A stretch of DNA of 64,000 nucleotides from Clostridiales bacterium (GCA_022791685.1 JAAVZO010000001.1:124001-188000); one strand, 5' to 3'; positions 18,434 through 27,675 are shown, counted from the stretch's first letter. Program-made: numbers and translations. Notes: a model not told the origin generated them from the sequence alone.

Positions 18434-18912
18434 TGACACCTTATAAAGAAGTCCGCTATATCGACATGACCACGAATTCGCATCAAGAATGTGTCGGTTA
18501 TATTTCAAGCAAATATGAGCTGATACCAGCGGGTACGACGATATACAGTATGCCGATAAGCATTAGTAAGCGGGAAAGCGACGAATACGAACGGTGTGCA
18601 AAGTCATATGGGATACGATTCATATTTGATGACTGCATTCCGAATGTTGATTTTTACACTATTCCGCGTGTCGACATTGCAGCTACAGCTGACGGCGGAT
18701 TTATCGGTATGATAGGTGGAACGTTCGACTCCACAAGCAGCAATATGATATGCTACATCGACCGTGATATGCGTGTATTCAACATCTGTCGCGCGGATAG
18801 ATTCATATCTGCCGCGTCTCACTGGCGCGAACTTTTGAGTCCATGCAGCGATGTGAAAATATTCGCTTCAAAAACCGACGCTGCTAAAGAAGTAACATTT
18901 ATCGAAATATAA
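18433..18912 (+). CDS. Hypothetical protein coupled to the M3 peptidase (159 aa)
   Basis: The family is not recognised. The protein is soluble, has no signal peptide, and contains four or more cysteines spread through the chain (ECVGY, RCAKS, DDCIP, ICYID, ICRAD, PCSD) and a ADGGFIGMIGGTFD turn. The ATG lies inside the peptidase stop codon (TAATG). It ends at a very strong terminator, so peptidase and hypothetical protein form a two-gene unit. Function is not assignable. Confidence 0.75.
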   Translation: MTPYKEVRYIDMTTNSHQECVGYISSKYELIPAGTTIYSMPISISKRESDEYERCAKSYGIRFIFDDCIPNVDFYTIPRVDIAATADGGFIGMIGGTFDSTSSNMICYIDRDMRVFNICRADRFISAASHWRELLSPCSDVKIFASKTDAAKEVTFIEI

Positions 18913-18960
18913 AATCAAGCTCTGCCGGAAATATCATCGCGGCAGAGCTTGATTTTTTAT
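18912..18960 (+). terminator. Terminator of the M3 peptidase operon
   Basis: A 16-bp perfect stem (AAATCAAGCTCTGCCG) with a 12-base loop and a run of six T follows directly after the hypothetical gene. Confidence 0.9.
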
Positions 18961-18968
18961 AATATCTA

Positions 18969-18997
18969 TTGAAATTTTGCGAAAAATACGGTATAAT
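18969..18997 (+). promoter_or_regulatory. Promoter of the AraC regulator gene at 19031
   Basis: TTGAAA (18969-18974) and TATAAT (18992-18997) are 17 bases apart; AGGAGA follows at 19018 and the ATG at 19031. Confidence 0.7.
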
Positions 18998-19030
18998 TAA
19001 ATAACAGCTTGTTTATTAGGAGATACACAT

Positions 19031-19870
19031 ATGCAGCTTTCAAATTATATTAATGAAGATATAAACGTAAAAATTGCACCCTATTCATCCAAACTCCGCA
19101 GCAGCTACGATGGCTGGATACCTCCGCTTCATTGGCATCCGCACTATGAAATTCTTATGATACTGAGTGGATACTATACCGTAATAAATAATAGTAGCAT
19201 CATAAAAGACACAACTCCAGCAGTATTCATTCATCGCCCGTATTCAATACATAAGTCATACATAGTCGATGGCACTCATTTTCTAAGGTATGTTGTAAGC
19301 TTCGATATATCTATAGCCAAACAATTTCCGGCTGGATTTGTCGATCTCTCACACTTCACAGAAGCCAGTATGACCATAGTCCGTCCAAAAGGAAAAGATA
19401 TGCGAAGTATGTCAGAGATATGCAATGAAATGAGCGACTACACAGACGACCCAATCATGCGTACACTATGTGCTGCAAAGCTGATACATCTTATAAACCG
19501 TACCTGCAAATCAGAAGGATATCAAAATTGCGGCGAAAGCTATAATTATATCCAAGATTTACTTGAATATGTCAGCAATCGACTCAGTGAGCAGATAACA
19601 CTTCAAGATCTATCAAAGCAGTTCAACGTCAGTGTAACAAAACTCCAGAATGATTTCAAGGAATCGGTTGGAGTTAATTATAAAAAGCATATTACCGCGC
19701 TGAGACAGACTCATGCACATGAAATGCTCAAATCGGGCGAGAGCATAATAAAAACCTCGCTCGAATGTGGTTATTCGAGCGAGGCACATTTCATTAAAGC
19801 ATTCCGCGAATATTGGGGTATGACCCCGGGAGAGCTTCTGCATAAACTACAGGAATTTAATAAAGTGTAA
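19031..19870 (+). CDS. AraC family transcriptional regulator (279 aa)
   Basis: The N-terminal ~150 residues form a cupin-type sensor (PPLHWHPHYEILMILSG). The last ~100 residues contain the two helix-turn-helix units of AraC/XylS proteins (ITLQDLSKQFNVSVTKLQNDFKES and ... SLECGYSSEAHFIKAFREYWGMTPGELLHK). Such regulators usually sense a sugar or glycan product. It converges with the solute-binding lipoprotein gene at 19885-21342, only 14 bases apart, and may control it or a carbohydrate locus elsewhere. Confidence 0.92.
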   Translation: MQLSNYINEDINVKIAPYSSKLRSSYDGWIPPLHWHPHYEILMILSGYYTVINNSSIIKDTTPAVFIHRPYSIHKSYIVDGTHFLRYVVSFDISIAKQFPAGFVDLSHFTEASMTIVRPKGKDMRSMSEICNEMSDYTDDPIMRTLCAAKLIHLINRTCKSEGYQNCGESYNYIQDLLEYVSNRLSEQITLQDLSKQFNVSVTKLQNDFKESVGVNYKKHITALRQTHAHEMLKSGESIIKTSLECGYSSEAHFIKAFREYWGMTPGELLHKLQEFNKV

Positions 19871-19884
19871 TCTACTGTACTAAA

Positions 19885-21342
19885 TTACTTCGTAGTACTA
19901 TTTTCGCGGAACGAAGTGATAGTTTTATCAATATCCTCAAGCGTTTTACTCAGCTTTGATGAATATGTCGATGAGAATGTATTTGTACCCTGATCGCGAA
20001 TTCCGGAGAAGTAGCTTTCCCATTCACCCCAGTTATATAATGCGACCATATCGTAGCATCTATTAGCAAAAATCAAATCGAGCATTTCTGCCGATGCGTC
20101 ATCACGTGTGATCTTACCCTGTAAGGTTATATCATAATAAGCTTTACGTGTGGTATCGGTCGATTCACGTGCAAATGCTTCAAAGAGTATAGTCGCGTAG
20201 TCATAGTTCGAGCAGGTAACCGGAATGCACCACAGATGAGCCATATCCTGAATAGACACGTAGTTGTAGTATCTATCCTGTTCTTCATTATACTTCGGGA
20301 TCGGAATGATACCGAAATCCTTCTCGCATTCAGTTCTGTATCTTACACGAAGGTCCCAAACAGAGGTCTGTGTGAACAGGCAATGGTCAGCGGTAAATAT
20401 ATATGTCTGATCTCCAGACCAACCGCCGATCGTATCGGTACGCGAATTTCCGCATATATTGTGGATAAGTTCAACGACCTCAACGCTGCGGTCATTGTAA
20501 ACTGTCAATTCGGGAAGTCCGTTTACCATTTTAGTTACAGTCTCACCGCTTCCGTAGAAAAGATACTGCGGTGCCCATCCATATACATAAAGTCCAACTT
20601 GGTCGTCCTTTGTCAGCTTTGTATCGCCATTGAGGTCGACGTTAGCAGCAAGCGACATCTCCAGCATCTTATCAAAAGTCCACTTGCCGTCGTTTACGAT
20701 CTCGTATGGGTCTTCGAGGCTAAAGTCCTCAATAATTCCCTTACTGAACATGGTAACGCGTGTGCACTCACTTGTGTTCAAGTTGTTATCGCCAGTTGCA
20801 AAATACATATTTCCGTCAATTGTAAATGCGTCTACGGCATTCTGGTCCCAATATGACTTGGTAAAATCGATATTGTCATTGTCGTAAAGGTTGAGCAGCA
20901 TACCTTCCTGTGCAAGCTGAGCTACCGAAGTTCCGAGCACGATTCCAGCTTCAAGCGCGTCGTTTGCGTATATCTGATTAGATATCTCAACAAACTGGTC
21001 ACCACTTGACATCATAGGAGTTATAATGCAGTTATACTTCTGTTCAATATCCTGATTTCGCTTATAAACAGCATCATTAAGAACATCTCCGTTCTGCTCT
21101 TCAGCCGCAAAGTCGATACAATTAAACACTGCTGATCCAGTGGATTCGCTGCGTACATTCACAATAAATTCGTAACCGCCGAGGTCTGGATAGACTATCT
21201 CTACAGGTGCGGTATCTGACGTATCTGCATCATTTGACCCTTTCCCGAGATCGTCTGGTGTTTTGTCACCGCATGCTACTATGCCGGCTGCCATTGCAGC
21301 GATGAGCATCAGCGAGATGACACTGCGTTTTGAAATACTCAT
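19885..21342 (-). CDS. Extracellular solute-binding lipoprotein, carbohydrate ABC type (485 aa)
   Basis: A signal peptide MSISKRSVISLMLIAAMAAG ends in the lipobox AGIVAC, followed by a D/S/T-rich linker. The mature protein has the solute-binding pattern shared with the two paralogues at 34197 and 38063 (EEQNGDVLNDAVYKRNQDIEQKYN, YEIVNDGKWTFDKMLEMS, DLNGDTKLTKDDQVGL). It would bind a sugar or oligosaccharide at the outer face of the membrane. The start at 21342 is set by AAGGAGA. No permease or ATPase gene is next to it, so the partner transporter must be elsewhere. Unlike its two paralogues it has no G tract in the linker. Confidence 0.93.
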   Translation of the reverse strand: MSISKRSVISLMLIAAMAAGIVACGDKTPDDLGKGSNDADTSDTAPVEIVYPDLGGYEFIVNVRSESTGSAVFNCIDFAAEEQNGDVLNDAVYKRNQDIEQKYNCIITPMMSSGDQFVEISNQIYANDALEAGIVLGTSVAQLAQEGMLLNLYDNDNIDFTKSYWDQNAVDAFTIDGNMYFATGDNNLNTSECTRVTMFSKGIIEDFSLEDPYEIVNDGKWTFDKMLEMSLAANVDLNGDTKLTKDDQVGLYVYGWAPQYLFYGSGETVTKMVNGLPELTVYNDRSVEVVELIHNICGNSRTDTIGGWSGDQTYIFTADHCLFTQTSVWDLRVRYRTECEKDFGIIPIPKYNEEQDRYYNYVSIQDMAHLWCIPVTCSNYDYATILFEAFARESTDTTRKAYYDITLQGKITRDDASAEMLDLIFANRCYDMVALYNWGEWESYFSGIRDQGTNTFSSTYSSKLSKTLEDIDKTITSFRENSTTK

Positions 21343-21490
21343 AATATTTCTCTCCTTCAAATTTTATTTTTTAAATTATACCACACTAAAAATCTGATGT
21401 ATATCAATTATTATCATAAATTTTTATATTTCATATCAAATAATGATTGAGTTTGTAAGTCCGTTTAATTTGATCGCGACAACGCAATAT

Positions 21491-21523
21491 AAAATCCGCC
21501 AGTACAATGTCTGACGGATTTTA
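21491..21523 (-). terminator. Terminator of the AraC gene at 21579
   Basis: AAAATCCGCCAG and CTGACGGATTTT pair with one mismatch around an 8-base loop, 56 bases beyond the stop codon on the minus strand. Confidence 0.6.
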
Positions 21524-21578
21524 TAAACATATTTATATACATATTATAGATTTATATACATATTAAAAGTTAAAATAT

Positions 21579-22403
21579 CTATTTTGCATTTTCATCCAAA
21601 CACATATGAACTTTGCGATACTGCCGCGGAGTCATGCCCTCGTTCTCATGAAATATCCTGCAAAAATATGAACCGCTCGAAAATCCGCAGTCCTCTGCTA
21701 TTTCAAGTATAGACTTATCGCTTTCAATCAGCTGTCCCCTCGCGATCGAAAGCCGCCGCTCAAGAATATAGTCCATTAGCGTCATACCAGTCTTATCGCG
21801 AAACAAGCGACAAAGATAAAATTTGCTCAAATTAACTCCATCCGCAATTTCATCAATAGTTATCTGCTCGCAGATATGTAAATTGATATAGTCAAGTATA
21901 CGTGAGATGTGAGTAGAATGTACCGCCTCATTTATATCAAGCCCTGCAAGCGTTGATAATATCCGAGTAAATGAACTAACAGTGACCGCCTTTGCAAGCT
22001 TACCTTCAGATCGTGCGCTAACTGCACGTTTGAATTCGATATCAAGCATATCTGCGGTGCCAGCGTCAAGCTCATAGCAGCCTCCACCCGAGTCCTTCAG
22101 CACGCTGTTAAGAAAGCTTCCAAGCCCCATCATTGATATCAATGAGTCTGCAAAGTTCCGGTTTACGATAAGCTTATTACGCACATAGCTATCGATATCA
22201 TCCGGATTTGTGCAGTGTATATTTACAGCATTTATCACATATATCGCGCCCTTCTTTATCGGATATACTCGGTCGCGTATCAGGACATTTCCGCCATCAC
22301 TCAACGGTTGGATAAATTCATACCAATCGTCGTGACTGTGCTTGCGCTGATAGAGTGGGTCGCGTCCTCTTTGGCGATATTGAAGTTCAGCAAAATCATT
22401 CAC
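21579..22403 (-). CDS. AraC family transcriptional regulator (274 aa)
   Basis: A cupin-like N-terminal half (HSHDDWYEFIQPLSDGGNVLI, RDRVYPIKKGAIYVINAVNIHCTN) precedes a complete AraC DNA-binding domain (ITIDEIADGVNLSKFYLCRLFRDKTGMTLMDYILERRL and ILEIAEDCGFSSGSYFCRIFHENEGMTPRQYRK). The binding domain is well conserved. It is transcribed in the same direction as the solute-binding gene at 19885-21342, upstream of it but with a terminator between them, so it may regulate that gene in trans. Confidence 0.92.
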   Translation of the reverse strand: MNDFAELQYRQRGRDPLYQRKHSHDDWYEFIQPLSDGGNVLIRDRVYPIKKGAIYVINAVNIHCTNPDDIDSYVRNKLIVNRNFADSLISMMGLGSFLNSVLKDSGGGCYELDAGTADMLDIEFKRAVSARSEGKLAKAVTVSSFTRILSTLAGLDINEAVHSTHISRILDYINLHICEQITIDEIADGVNLSKFYLCRLFRDKTGMTLMDYILERRLSIARGQLIESDKSILEIAEDCGFSSGSYFCRIFHENEGMTPRQYRKVHMCLDENAK

Positions 22404-22709
22404 CAGACTAACCTCCGAATCATTATCATATATTTATGATAACACGCTTTTCTTGATATGTCAATGATTGAAGATAAAATTTCAAGAAAATTCGATTCCA
22501 TGCTTTCGCTTAATGCAGATTTTCAATTACAAAACACTAAACAAATTCATCCTCTTGTATTTATAAATTGTAAATTTCACCGTATTATATATACAAATTC
22601 AAAATTGTATGATATAATAAAAATATACGATGTCGGCTTAGGCCGACTCCTAAGATACATTTTTATTTGACCATAAATTCAAGTAAGTTTTTATAAGAGG
22701 TAAAGAGCT
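22404..22709. other. Non-coding gap between AraC gene and xpaC
   Basis: An AT-rich stretch of 306 bases without a supported gene. It contains a short hairpin GTCGGC-TTAG-GCCGAC at 22631-22646 followed by T-rich sequence and a TATAAT at 22613, which may be parts of the xpaC promoter and leader. No convincing -35 box is seen. Confidence 0.5.
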
Positions 22710-23396
22710 ATGAGTAATAAAGCCCAAAGCAGCCGTTATCGTGAGGTTAAACATAATTCTGTCATTCCATATTATGTAATAGCGATAAGCTGGATATTAT
22801 TTGCGGCGCTGTTTCCAATGTACAAGCTTGGGCATTTTATCGTTATCATATTGATATCGGTAGCTGAGTTTGTTATTTTGCGGCATTTGATACCGCCGAA
22901 GGTTGAGCGCATACCACTCCCCTATGAAGCTCCGCACTCTGGAGTCGACGATGTTGATAATGCTATCAATATAGGTGCAGAATATATCCGTAAATTTGAT
23001 AAAATATCAGTCGAGCTCTATAAAATCGATCCAACTGTTGCTGATAAGCTCTCTGATATACGTGAGATAATGAGTACGCTTTTTGAATATGTTTCAAAGA
23101 ATCCTGACAAGCTTCCAAAGGTGCGCAGATTCATGAACTACTATCTTCCTACACTCGAAAAGCTAATGAACACTTACATCGAGCTTTCGAATCAGAAGGT
23201 CAAAGGCGAAAATATAAATAAAACTCTCTCAGGTATTACTGATATACTTGACACAATAAAGCCAGCATTCGAACGGCAGCTCGATAATCTGTATGAAGAT
23301 CGTGCTATCGACATTTCGGCTGACATTACAGTCCTCGAAAATATGCTTGACAGTGAAGGATTAAAGGATGTCCGCACTGCCGAAAAAAATATATAA
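22710..23396 (+). CDS. xpaC: XpaC-like protein (5-bromo-4-chloroindolyl phosphate hydrolysis family, 228 aa)
   Basis: The protein has an N-terminal pair of membrane helices (about residues 20-60), then a helical cytoplasmic domain with AINIGAEYIRKFDKISVELYKIDPTVADKLSDIREIMSTLFEYV and FMNYYLPTLEKLMNTYIELS, the recognisable XpaC pattern. In many Bacillota xpaC is directly followed by telA and both are linked to envelope and toxic-anion stress. Here telA lies 1.5 kb downstream because a glycosidase gene sits between. An AAGAGGT site precedes the ATG. Confidence 0.8.
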   Translation: MSNKAQSSRYREVKHNSVIPYYVIAISWILFAALFPMYKLGHFIVIILISVAEFVILRHLIPPKVERIPLPYEAPHSGVDDVDNAINIGAEYIRKFDKISVELYKIDPTVADKLSDIREIMSTLFEYVSKNPDKLPKVRRFMNYYLPTLEKLMNTYIELSNQKVKGENINKTLSGITDILDTIKPAFERQLDNLYEDRAIDISADITVLENMLDSEGLKDVRTAEKNI

Positions 23397-23572
23397 CATT
23401 GCCAAAATCTTACCAATCTCTTAGAATCAAGTGCATCGCTTATGCGTACATCATATGCGGAGCTTGGATAAACGAACGTGCAAGTAATACAATTAGCATG
23501 ACATCTGGTGACACGATAAAGACCATTTCTGGTATGGTATCGTAAAAACTATAGAAAGTGAGTGCAAAAAAC

Positions 23573-24466
23573 ATGAAAAACTTCAAAAACCCTATTGTTG
23601 ACGGACTTGCAGACCCCAACATACTCTACCATAACGGAGTATACTATCTCTATGCGACATCCTACCACACGAAATCTCATAGCTATGAGGTATACTCATC
23701 GACAGACCTTGTAAACTGGGAAAATCGTGGCATATGTCTTGAACGTGCATGGAACATGGACAAAATGTTCTGGGCACCCGATGTCAAGGAGAAGGACGGT
23801 AAGTTCTATATGCTTGTTACCATCTGCGAGCACCTCGGTCTTGCGATTGCCGACTCGCCGCTCGGTCCGTTCATACCGCAGGACGGATTTCTATTCGAGT
23901 CTTCAATTGACGGTCATATCTGGTTTGATGGCGACGATATGTACATCTATTATGTTTCATGGAGAAAGAATCATAAGTATGCACTCTATGGTGTTAAGAT
24001 GATGCCTGACATGATAACGCCAGATCTCTCGACCGAAAAGATGCTCATTGCCGCACAAGAGGAGTATGAATGTCATCAGTCGCCCGTTGCGGAAGCCCCT
24101 TATATGATCAAAAAGGATGGCATCTACTATCTAACATATTCTGCCTGTCACTATGAGTCTCCTTATTACTGTGTATGCTATGCGACATCAGACTCGCCAC
24201 TTGGGGATTTTGTCAAATACGAAGGCAATCCCATTCTCGTCGCCGACACAAAAATGGTAAGCGGAGCGGGACACCACTGTATAACACACACTCCTGACGG
24301 AGAGAAAATGTTCATCATCTATCACACCCATTTTTCACCAACTCAAATACATCCGAGAAGACTGTCTATCACTGACATCAGATTTGATAAAAATAACGGA
24401 AAGGACGTTCTTGTATGCGGACCTGTCGATTTCGGTATTGAGCATCCATATCCGCTGGAAAAGTGA
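23573..24466 (+). CDS. Glycoside hydrolase family 43-type enzyme (297 aa)
   Basis: The sequence shows the five-bladed beta-propeller features of GH43: DGLADPNILYHNGVYYLYAT near the N-terminus with the catalytic base Asp, STDLVNWENRG, FWAPDVKEKDGKFYMLVT, and HQSPVAEAPYMIKKDGIYYLTYS with the probable general-acid Glu. Members are arabinofuranosidases or xylosidases. There is no signal peptide, so it acts in the cytoplasm on imported oligosaccharides. The ATG at 23573 is used; a GTG five codons earlier is possible. It lies between xpaC and telA, an unusual place for a glycosidase. Confidence 0.9.
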   Translation: MKNFKNPIVDGLADPNILYHNGVYYLYATSYHTKSHSYEVYSSTDLVNWENRGICLERAWNMDKMFWAPDVKEKDGKFYMLVTICEHLGLAIADSPLGPFIPQDGFLFESSIDGHIWFDGDDMYIYYVSWRKNHKYALYGVKMMPDMITPDLSTEKMLIAAQEEYECHQSPVAEAPYMIKKDGIYYLTYSACHYESPYYCVCYATSDSPLGDFVKYEGNPILVADTKMVSGAGHHCITHTPDGEKMFIIYHTHFSPTQIHPRRLSITDIRFDKNNGKDVLVCGPVDFGIEHPYPLEK

Positions 24467-24549
24467 TGCTTTGCTTTAAATATTACGACAGCAGTGGACA
24501 TATTGACATCAAGAATTACAAAAATGCAATCAAAAAATCAAAAAAGTAA
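24466..24549 (+). CDS. Possible 27-codon ORF overlapping the GH43 stop codon
   Basis: The GH43 stop overlaps an ATG (TGATG) that opens a 27-codon lysine-rich frame (MLCFKYYDSSGHIDIKNYKN, then AIKKSKK) ending at 24549. The coupling geometry is suggestive, but codon content and length give no independent support. It may equally be a decayed C-terminal extension or chance. Confidence 0.25.
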   Translation: MLCFKYYDSSGHIDIKNYKNAIKKSKK

Positions 24550-24873
24550 GAAAATCAACTACAAAACTAATCACAGACCTTAGCAATACAAGAAGGATTC
24601 CACAATATCGTAAGTACAAATCAAACGCAAGAATACAAAAAGTTATCTGTGCGAACCGAACTTAATATGATGTTTGCCGTTAGCGGATGCTCAAAATTGG
24701 CATACATTCCCGTTTGGCAGACTGATTTGTGCGTTTTCAAGCGGATTTCAAAAAATGAAGTTTGTCATTTGTGAAATTTGATGCACTGCCCTTTTCAAAG
24801 AATGATTGCAGCGAATATTGTGCAGTATTGCCTTAATTTTGATATAATATATTTTTAATTAGGAGTAAAAAAC
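24550..24873. other. Non-coding stretch upstream of telA
   Basis: No gene is supported. TATAAT at 24843-24848 is a likely -10 box for telA, with TTGTGC at 24818 as a poor -35 at 19 bases. AGGAG follows at 24861. No terminator is visible after the GH43 gene, so readthrough into telA is possible. Confidence 0.4.
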
Positions 24874-26016
24874 ATGGATAACAACATTATGCCCGAACTC
24901 ACGCTTACCCCATTTGAAGATAAAACTGCGGAAAAGCCTGCAGAAATAGTTGAGACTGCCGTAAAAGCGCCCGCAGAGGCTGAAGCGGATATGGCTGTCA
25001 ACCTCTCGCCCGAGGAAAAGAAGATGGTAGCCGATTTTGCTGCAAAAATTGATATTACTAATCCGAATCTTGTACTTCAGTATGGTGCAGGCTCGCAGCA
25101 GAAAATCGCTAATTTCTCGGACAGCGCGCTGAACAGCGTCAAAACTAAAGACCTTGGTGAAGTCGGCGATATGATCACCAACCTTGTTGGCGAGCTGCGA
25201 GAATTTGACGAAGAAGAGAGCAAGGGTATCTTTGGCTTCTTTAAGAAGCAGAGCAACAAGATAGAACAGATGAAGGCAAAGTACAACAAAGTAGATGTAA
25301 ACGTCGAGAAAATTGCAGGTGCGCTCGAAGGACATCAGGTAAAGCTTATGAAGGACGTTGCGATACTTGACCAGCTCTACAATGTAAACCTCGCCAACTT
25401 CAAGGAGCTTTCGATGTACATCCTCGCCGGAAAGCAGAAGCTTGAAGAGGTTCGTGCAAATGAACTTCCAGCGCTCATCGAAAAGGCACAGAAGTCGAAT
25501 CTTCCTGAGGATACTCAAGCTGCAAACGACCTCGCAGCAATGTGCAATCGCTTCGAGAAGAAGATCCACGACCTCGAGCTCACACGTGCAATATCCTTGC
25601 AGATGGCACCGCAGATCCGCCTTATCCAGAACAACGATACTGTTATGAGCGAAAAGATTCAAACCACACTCGTAAACACTATTCCGCTTTGGAAGAGTCA
25701 GATGGTAATTGCACTCGGTCTCGCGCACTCACAGCAGGCACTCAAGGCTCAGCAACAGGTAACGGACCTCACAAATGAGCTGCTTAAGAAGAATGCGGAA
25801 GCGCTGAAGGTTTCTACTATTGAGACCGCAAAAGCGTCTGAGCGTGGAATCGTCGACATTGAGACATTGAAGCAGACCAACCAGACGCTCATTTCTACAC
25901 TCGATGAAGTCGTACAGATCCAGAATGACGGTAGAAATAAGCGCCGCGAAGCTGAAGCCGAGCTCGCAAGGATCGAGAATGAGCTGAAGCACAAGCTGCT
26001 CGAAATGCGCGGTTAA
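24874..26016 (+). CDS. telA: Toxic anion resistance protein TelA family (380 aa)
   Basis: After a variable acidic N-terminal ~45 residues, the protein shows the TelA core: VADFAAKIDITNPNLVLQYGAGSQQKIANFSD, LGEVGDMITNLVGELREFD, FGFFKKQSNKIEQMKAKYNKVDVNVEKIAGALEGHQVKLMKDVA. Heptad-rich helices near the C-terminus (about 290-380) suggest coiled coil. TelA proteins are associated with tellurite and antimicrobial-peptide tolerance and co-occur with XpaC; the mechanism is unknown. It leads a codirectional group with a LemA-like and a TPM-domain gene. Confidence 0.93.
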   Translation: MDNNIMPELTLTPFEDKTAEKPAEIVETAVKAPAEAEADMAVNLSPEEKKMVADFAAKIDITNPNLVLQYGAGSQQKIANFSDSALNSVKTKDLGEVGDMITNLVGELREFDEEESKGIFGFFKKQSNKIEQMKAKYNKVDVNVEKIAGALEGHQVKLMKDVAILDQLYNVNLANFKELSMYILAGKQKLEEVRANELPALIEKAQKSNLPEDTQAANDLAAMCNRFEKKIHDLELTRAISLQMAPQIRLIQNNDTVMSEKIQTTLVNTIPLWKSQMVIALGLAHSQQALKAQQQVTDLTNELLKKNAEALKVSTIETAKASERGIVDIETLKQTNQTLISTLDEVVQIQNDGRNKRREAEAELARIENELKHKLLEMRG

Positions 26017-26073
26017 GTATTTTTCGATTCATAAAATAAGGACCTCCTACGTGAGGTTATGGAGATAATTATA

Positions 26074-26619
26074 GTGAAATTGCTAAGAAAAAGTCCAGTA
26101 GCTATTATGATAATGATCGCTGCGATCATACTTTCGTCGCTGATCGGAGGCAGACGCTCGCTGCTGAAGGAGCAAAAGGCAGTTGAGGATTTCTTCTACA
26201 ACGGGCCAGACGGCGACGGATATTCGATTCAAAGCGACCTCGAATATATTGGTGCTACTGCGAACAACCTCAAAACTATCGCTCTGCGCAACGATGTCAG
26301 CGAAAGTCTGATAAGTTCGCTGACCGAAGCGCGCCAGACTTTATCAGCTGCAAAATCAATATCCGAAAAATATGTGGCTGCGTCACTGCTTTTCGACGCT
26401 GTGACCGCAATTTACAACGGATTTGACCTCGGACACATGAACTCGACCGACCTTGGATTTCGTTCCAGCTTGTATGACGATATCTCGTCGGCCATGCAGC
26501 GTATATCGCATAACGGATATAACGATGCTGCACGCGAATTCAATGCGCTTAGAAATGAATTTCCGGCAAAGCTGATCGCGGGATTTTTCGGTATAGCGCC
26601 AGCTCAGATATATGGCTGA
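26074..26619 (+). CDS. LemA-like membrane-anchored helical protein (181 aa)
   Basis: One N-terminal membrane helix (RKSPVAIMIMIAAIILSSLIG) is followed by an extracytoplasmic helical domain with LTEARQTLSAAKSISEKYVAASLLFDAVTAIYNGF, resembling LemA-type proteins. Pairing with a TPM-domain gene directly downstream is the usual LemA context. The GTG at 26074 is preferred because GGAG lies at the right distance; the ATG at 26059 would add MEIII but has GAGG only two bases away. Assignment to LemA is by architecture and context, not by a strong motif. Confidence 0.65.
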   Translation: MKLLRKSPVAIMIMIAAIILSSLIGGRRSLLKEQKAVEDFFYNGPDGDGYSIQSDLEYIGATANNLKTIALRNDVSESLISSLTEARQTLSAAKSISEKYVAASLLFDAVTAIYNGFDLGHMNSTDLGFRSSLYDDISSAMQRISHNGYNDAAREFNALRNEFPAKLIAGFFGIAPAQIYG

Positions 26620-26657
26620 TAAAAGTGTCATAATTTATTTATAAAGGGAAATTATTG

Positions 26658-27611
26658 ATGATAAAACATAGACTCGCTGCAATTGTTTTTATTATGTTTG
26701 CAATTGTGATTTTACCAATTACGGCTTTCGCAGTCGATTTGCCTAAGCCAAGCGAGGCATTTTACGTGCTCGACTCATCGGGAGTCATATCTGCGGATAC
26801 TGAAAAGTACATCGTCGAAAAGAATGACGGCTTATATGAGGCTACCGGAGCACAGATCGTAGTTGTCGCAATTGATTTTGTTCCAAACGGCGACCTTGAA
26901 AAATACTGCTATAATCTATTCAACGAATGGGATATCGGCTCAAAGGATAAGAAGAACGGCGTGCTTTTGCTGCTTTCCATAGGCGACGACGATTACTGGT
27001 GCGTGCAGGGTCAGGGACTTGAAAAATCGCTGACAAGTGGTACTATCGGCAATATACTTGCAGATCATCTCGAACCGGATTTTGCAAAGCAGGATTATGA
27101 CAGCGGCGTGAGAAAGGTTTTCGATGAGCTTTACGATACAGTTGCGTCGTATTACGGCTATTATGGAGACAACAGCTCGTCAAACAAATATCCGCAAGGC
27201 GAGAATATACCTTATCCAGATGACACGATATATTGGGGCGGTTCGCGCGGGATACCGACAATATTTATTATTATTTTCATCGTTGTAATATTTATCATCA
27301 TATCAAATATTGCGGCAAGAGGCAGCGGAAATGGCTGCTCTGGTTGCCTATTCGGATGGCTGCTCGGCAGCAGCTTCAATAATCATCGCCGTCCACCGCG
27401 CCCACCTTTCGGCGGCGGTGGCTTCGGTGGACCTCCGTTTGGCGGAGGATTTGGAGGACCGCGTCCACCACGTGGCGGTGGTTTCGGAGGTCCTCGCGGT
27501 GGTTCACACGGAGGCTTCGGCGGAAGCGGTCGAAGTGGTGGCAGCTTTGGAGGAAGCCGTGGCGGCGGAGGCGGTTCGACGCGCGGTGGCGGTGCTGGAC
27601 GGCGAAAATAA
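26658..27611 (+). CDS. TPM-domain protein with glycine-rich tail (317 aa)
   Basis: A signal peptide (cleavage near AFAVD) precedes a TPM_phosphatase domain (about residues 30-165: YVLDSSGVISADTEKYIVEKND, TGAQIVVVAIDF, NGVLLLLSIGDDDYWCVQGQGLEKSL), one membrane helix (about 195-215), a short Cys-Gly linker and a ~75-residue tail of G, F, R and P repeats. This is the YgcG-type layout. Homologues take part in photosystem repair in plants or are envelope proteins of unknown role in bacteria. It is last in the telA-LemA-TPM group and is followed by a strong terminator. Confidence 0.9.
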   Translation: MIKHRLAAIVFIMFAIVILPITAFAVDLPKPSEAFYVLDSSGVISADTEKYIVEKNDGLYEATGAQIVVVAIDFVPNGDLEKYCYNLFNEWDIGSKDKKNGVLLLLSIGDDDYWCVQGQGLEKSLTSGTIGNILADHLEPDFAKQDYDSGVRKVFDELYDTVASYYGYYGDNSSSNKYPQGENIPYPDDTIYWGGSRGIPTIFIIIFIVVIFIIISNIAARGSGNGCSGCLFGWLLGSSFNNHRRPPRPPFGGGGFGGPPFGGGFGGPRPPRGGGFGGPRGGSHGGFGGSGRSGGSFGGSRGGGGGSTRGGGAGRRK

Positions 27612-27632
27612 GTTCAACTTGACAATGTTATA

Positions 27633-27675
27633 AAAAGCGGAGAACATTCAATATTGAATCGTTCTCCGCCTTTTT
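27633..27675 (+). terminator. Bidirectional terminator between the TPM and AraC genes
   Basis: AAAGCGGAGAAC pairs with GTTCTCCGCCTTT around a loop that is itself self-complementary, followed by a T5 run. It overlaps the end of the convergent AraC gene by one base and serves both sides. Confidence 0.85.

Noticed and set aside
22458-22670. 70-codon frame in the gap before xpaC
   Set aside because: Very AT-rich composition, no ribosome binding site, runs through a hairpin.
27400-27610. Repetitive GGC/GGT-rich DNA
   Set aside because: It encodes the glycine-rich tail of the TPM-domain protein and shows no exact tandem unit; not a separate repeat element.
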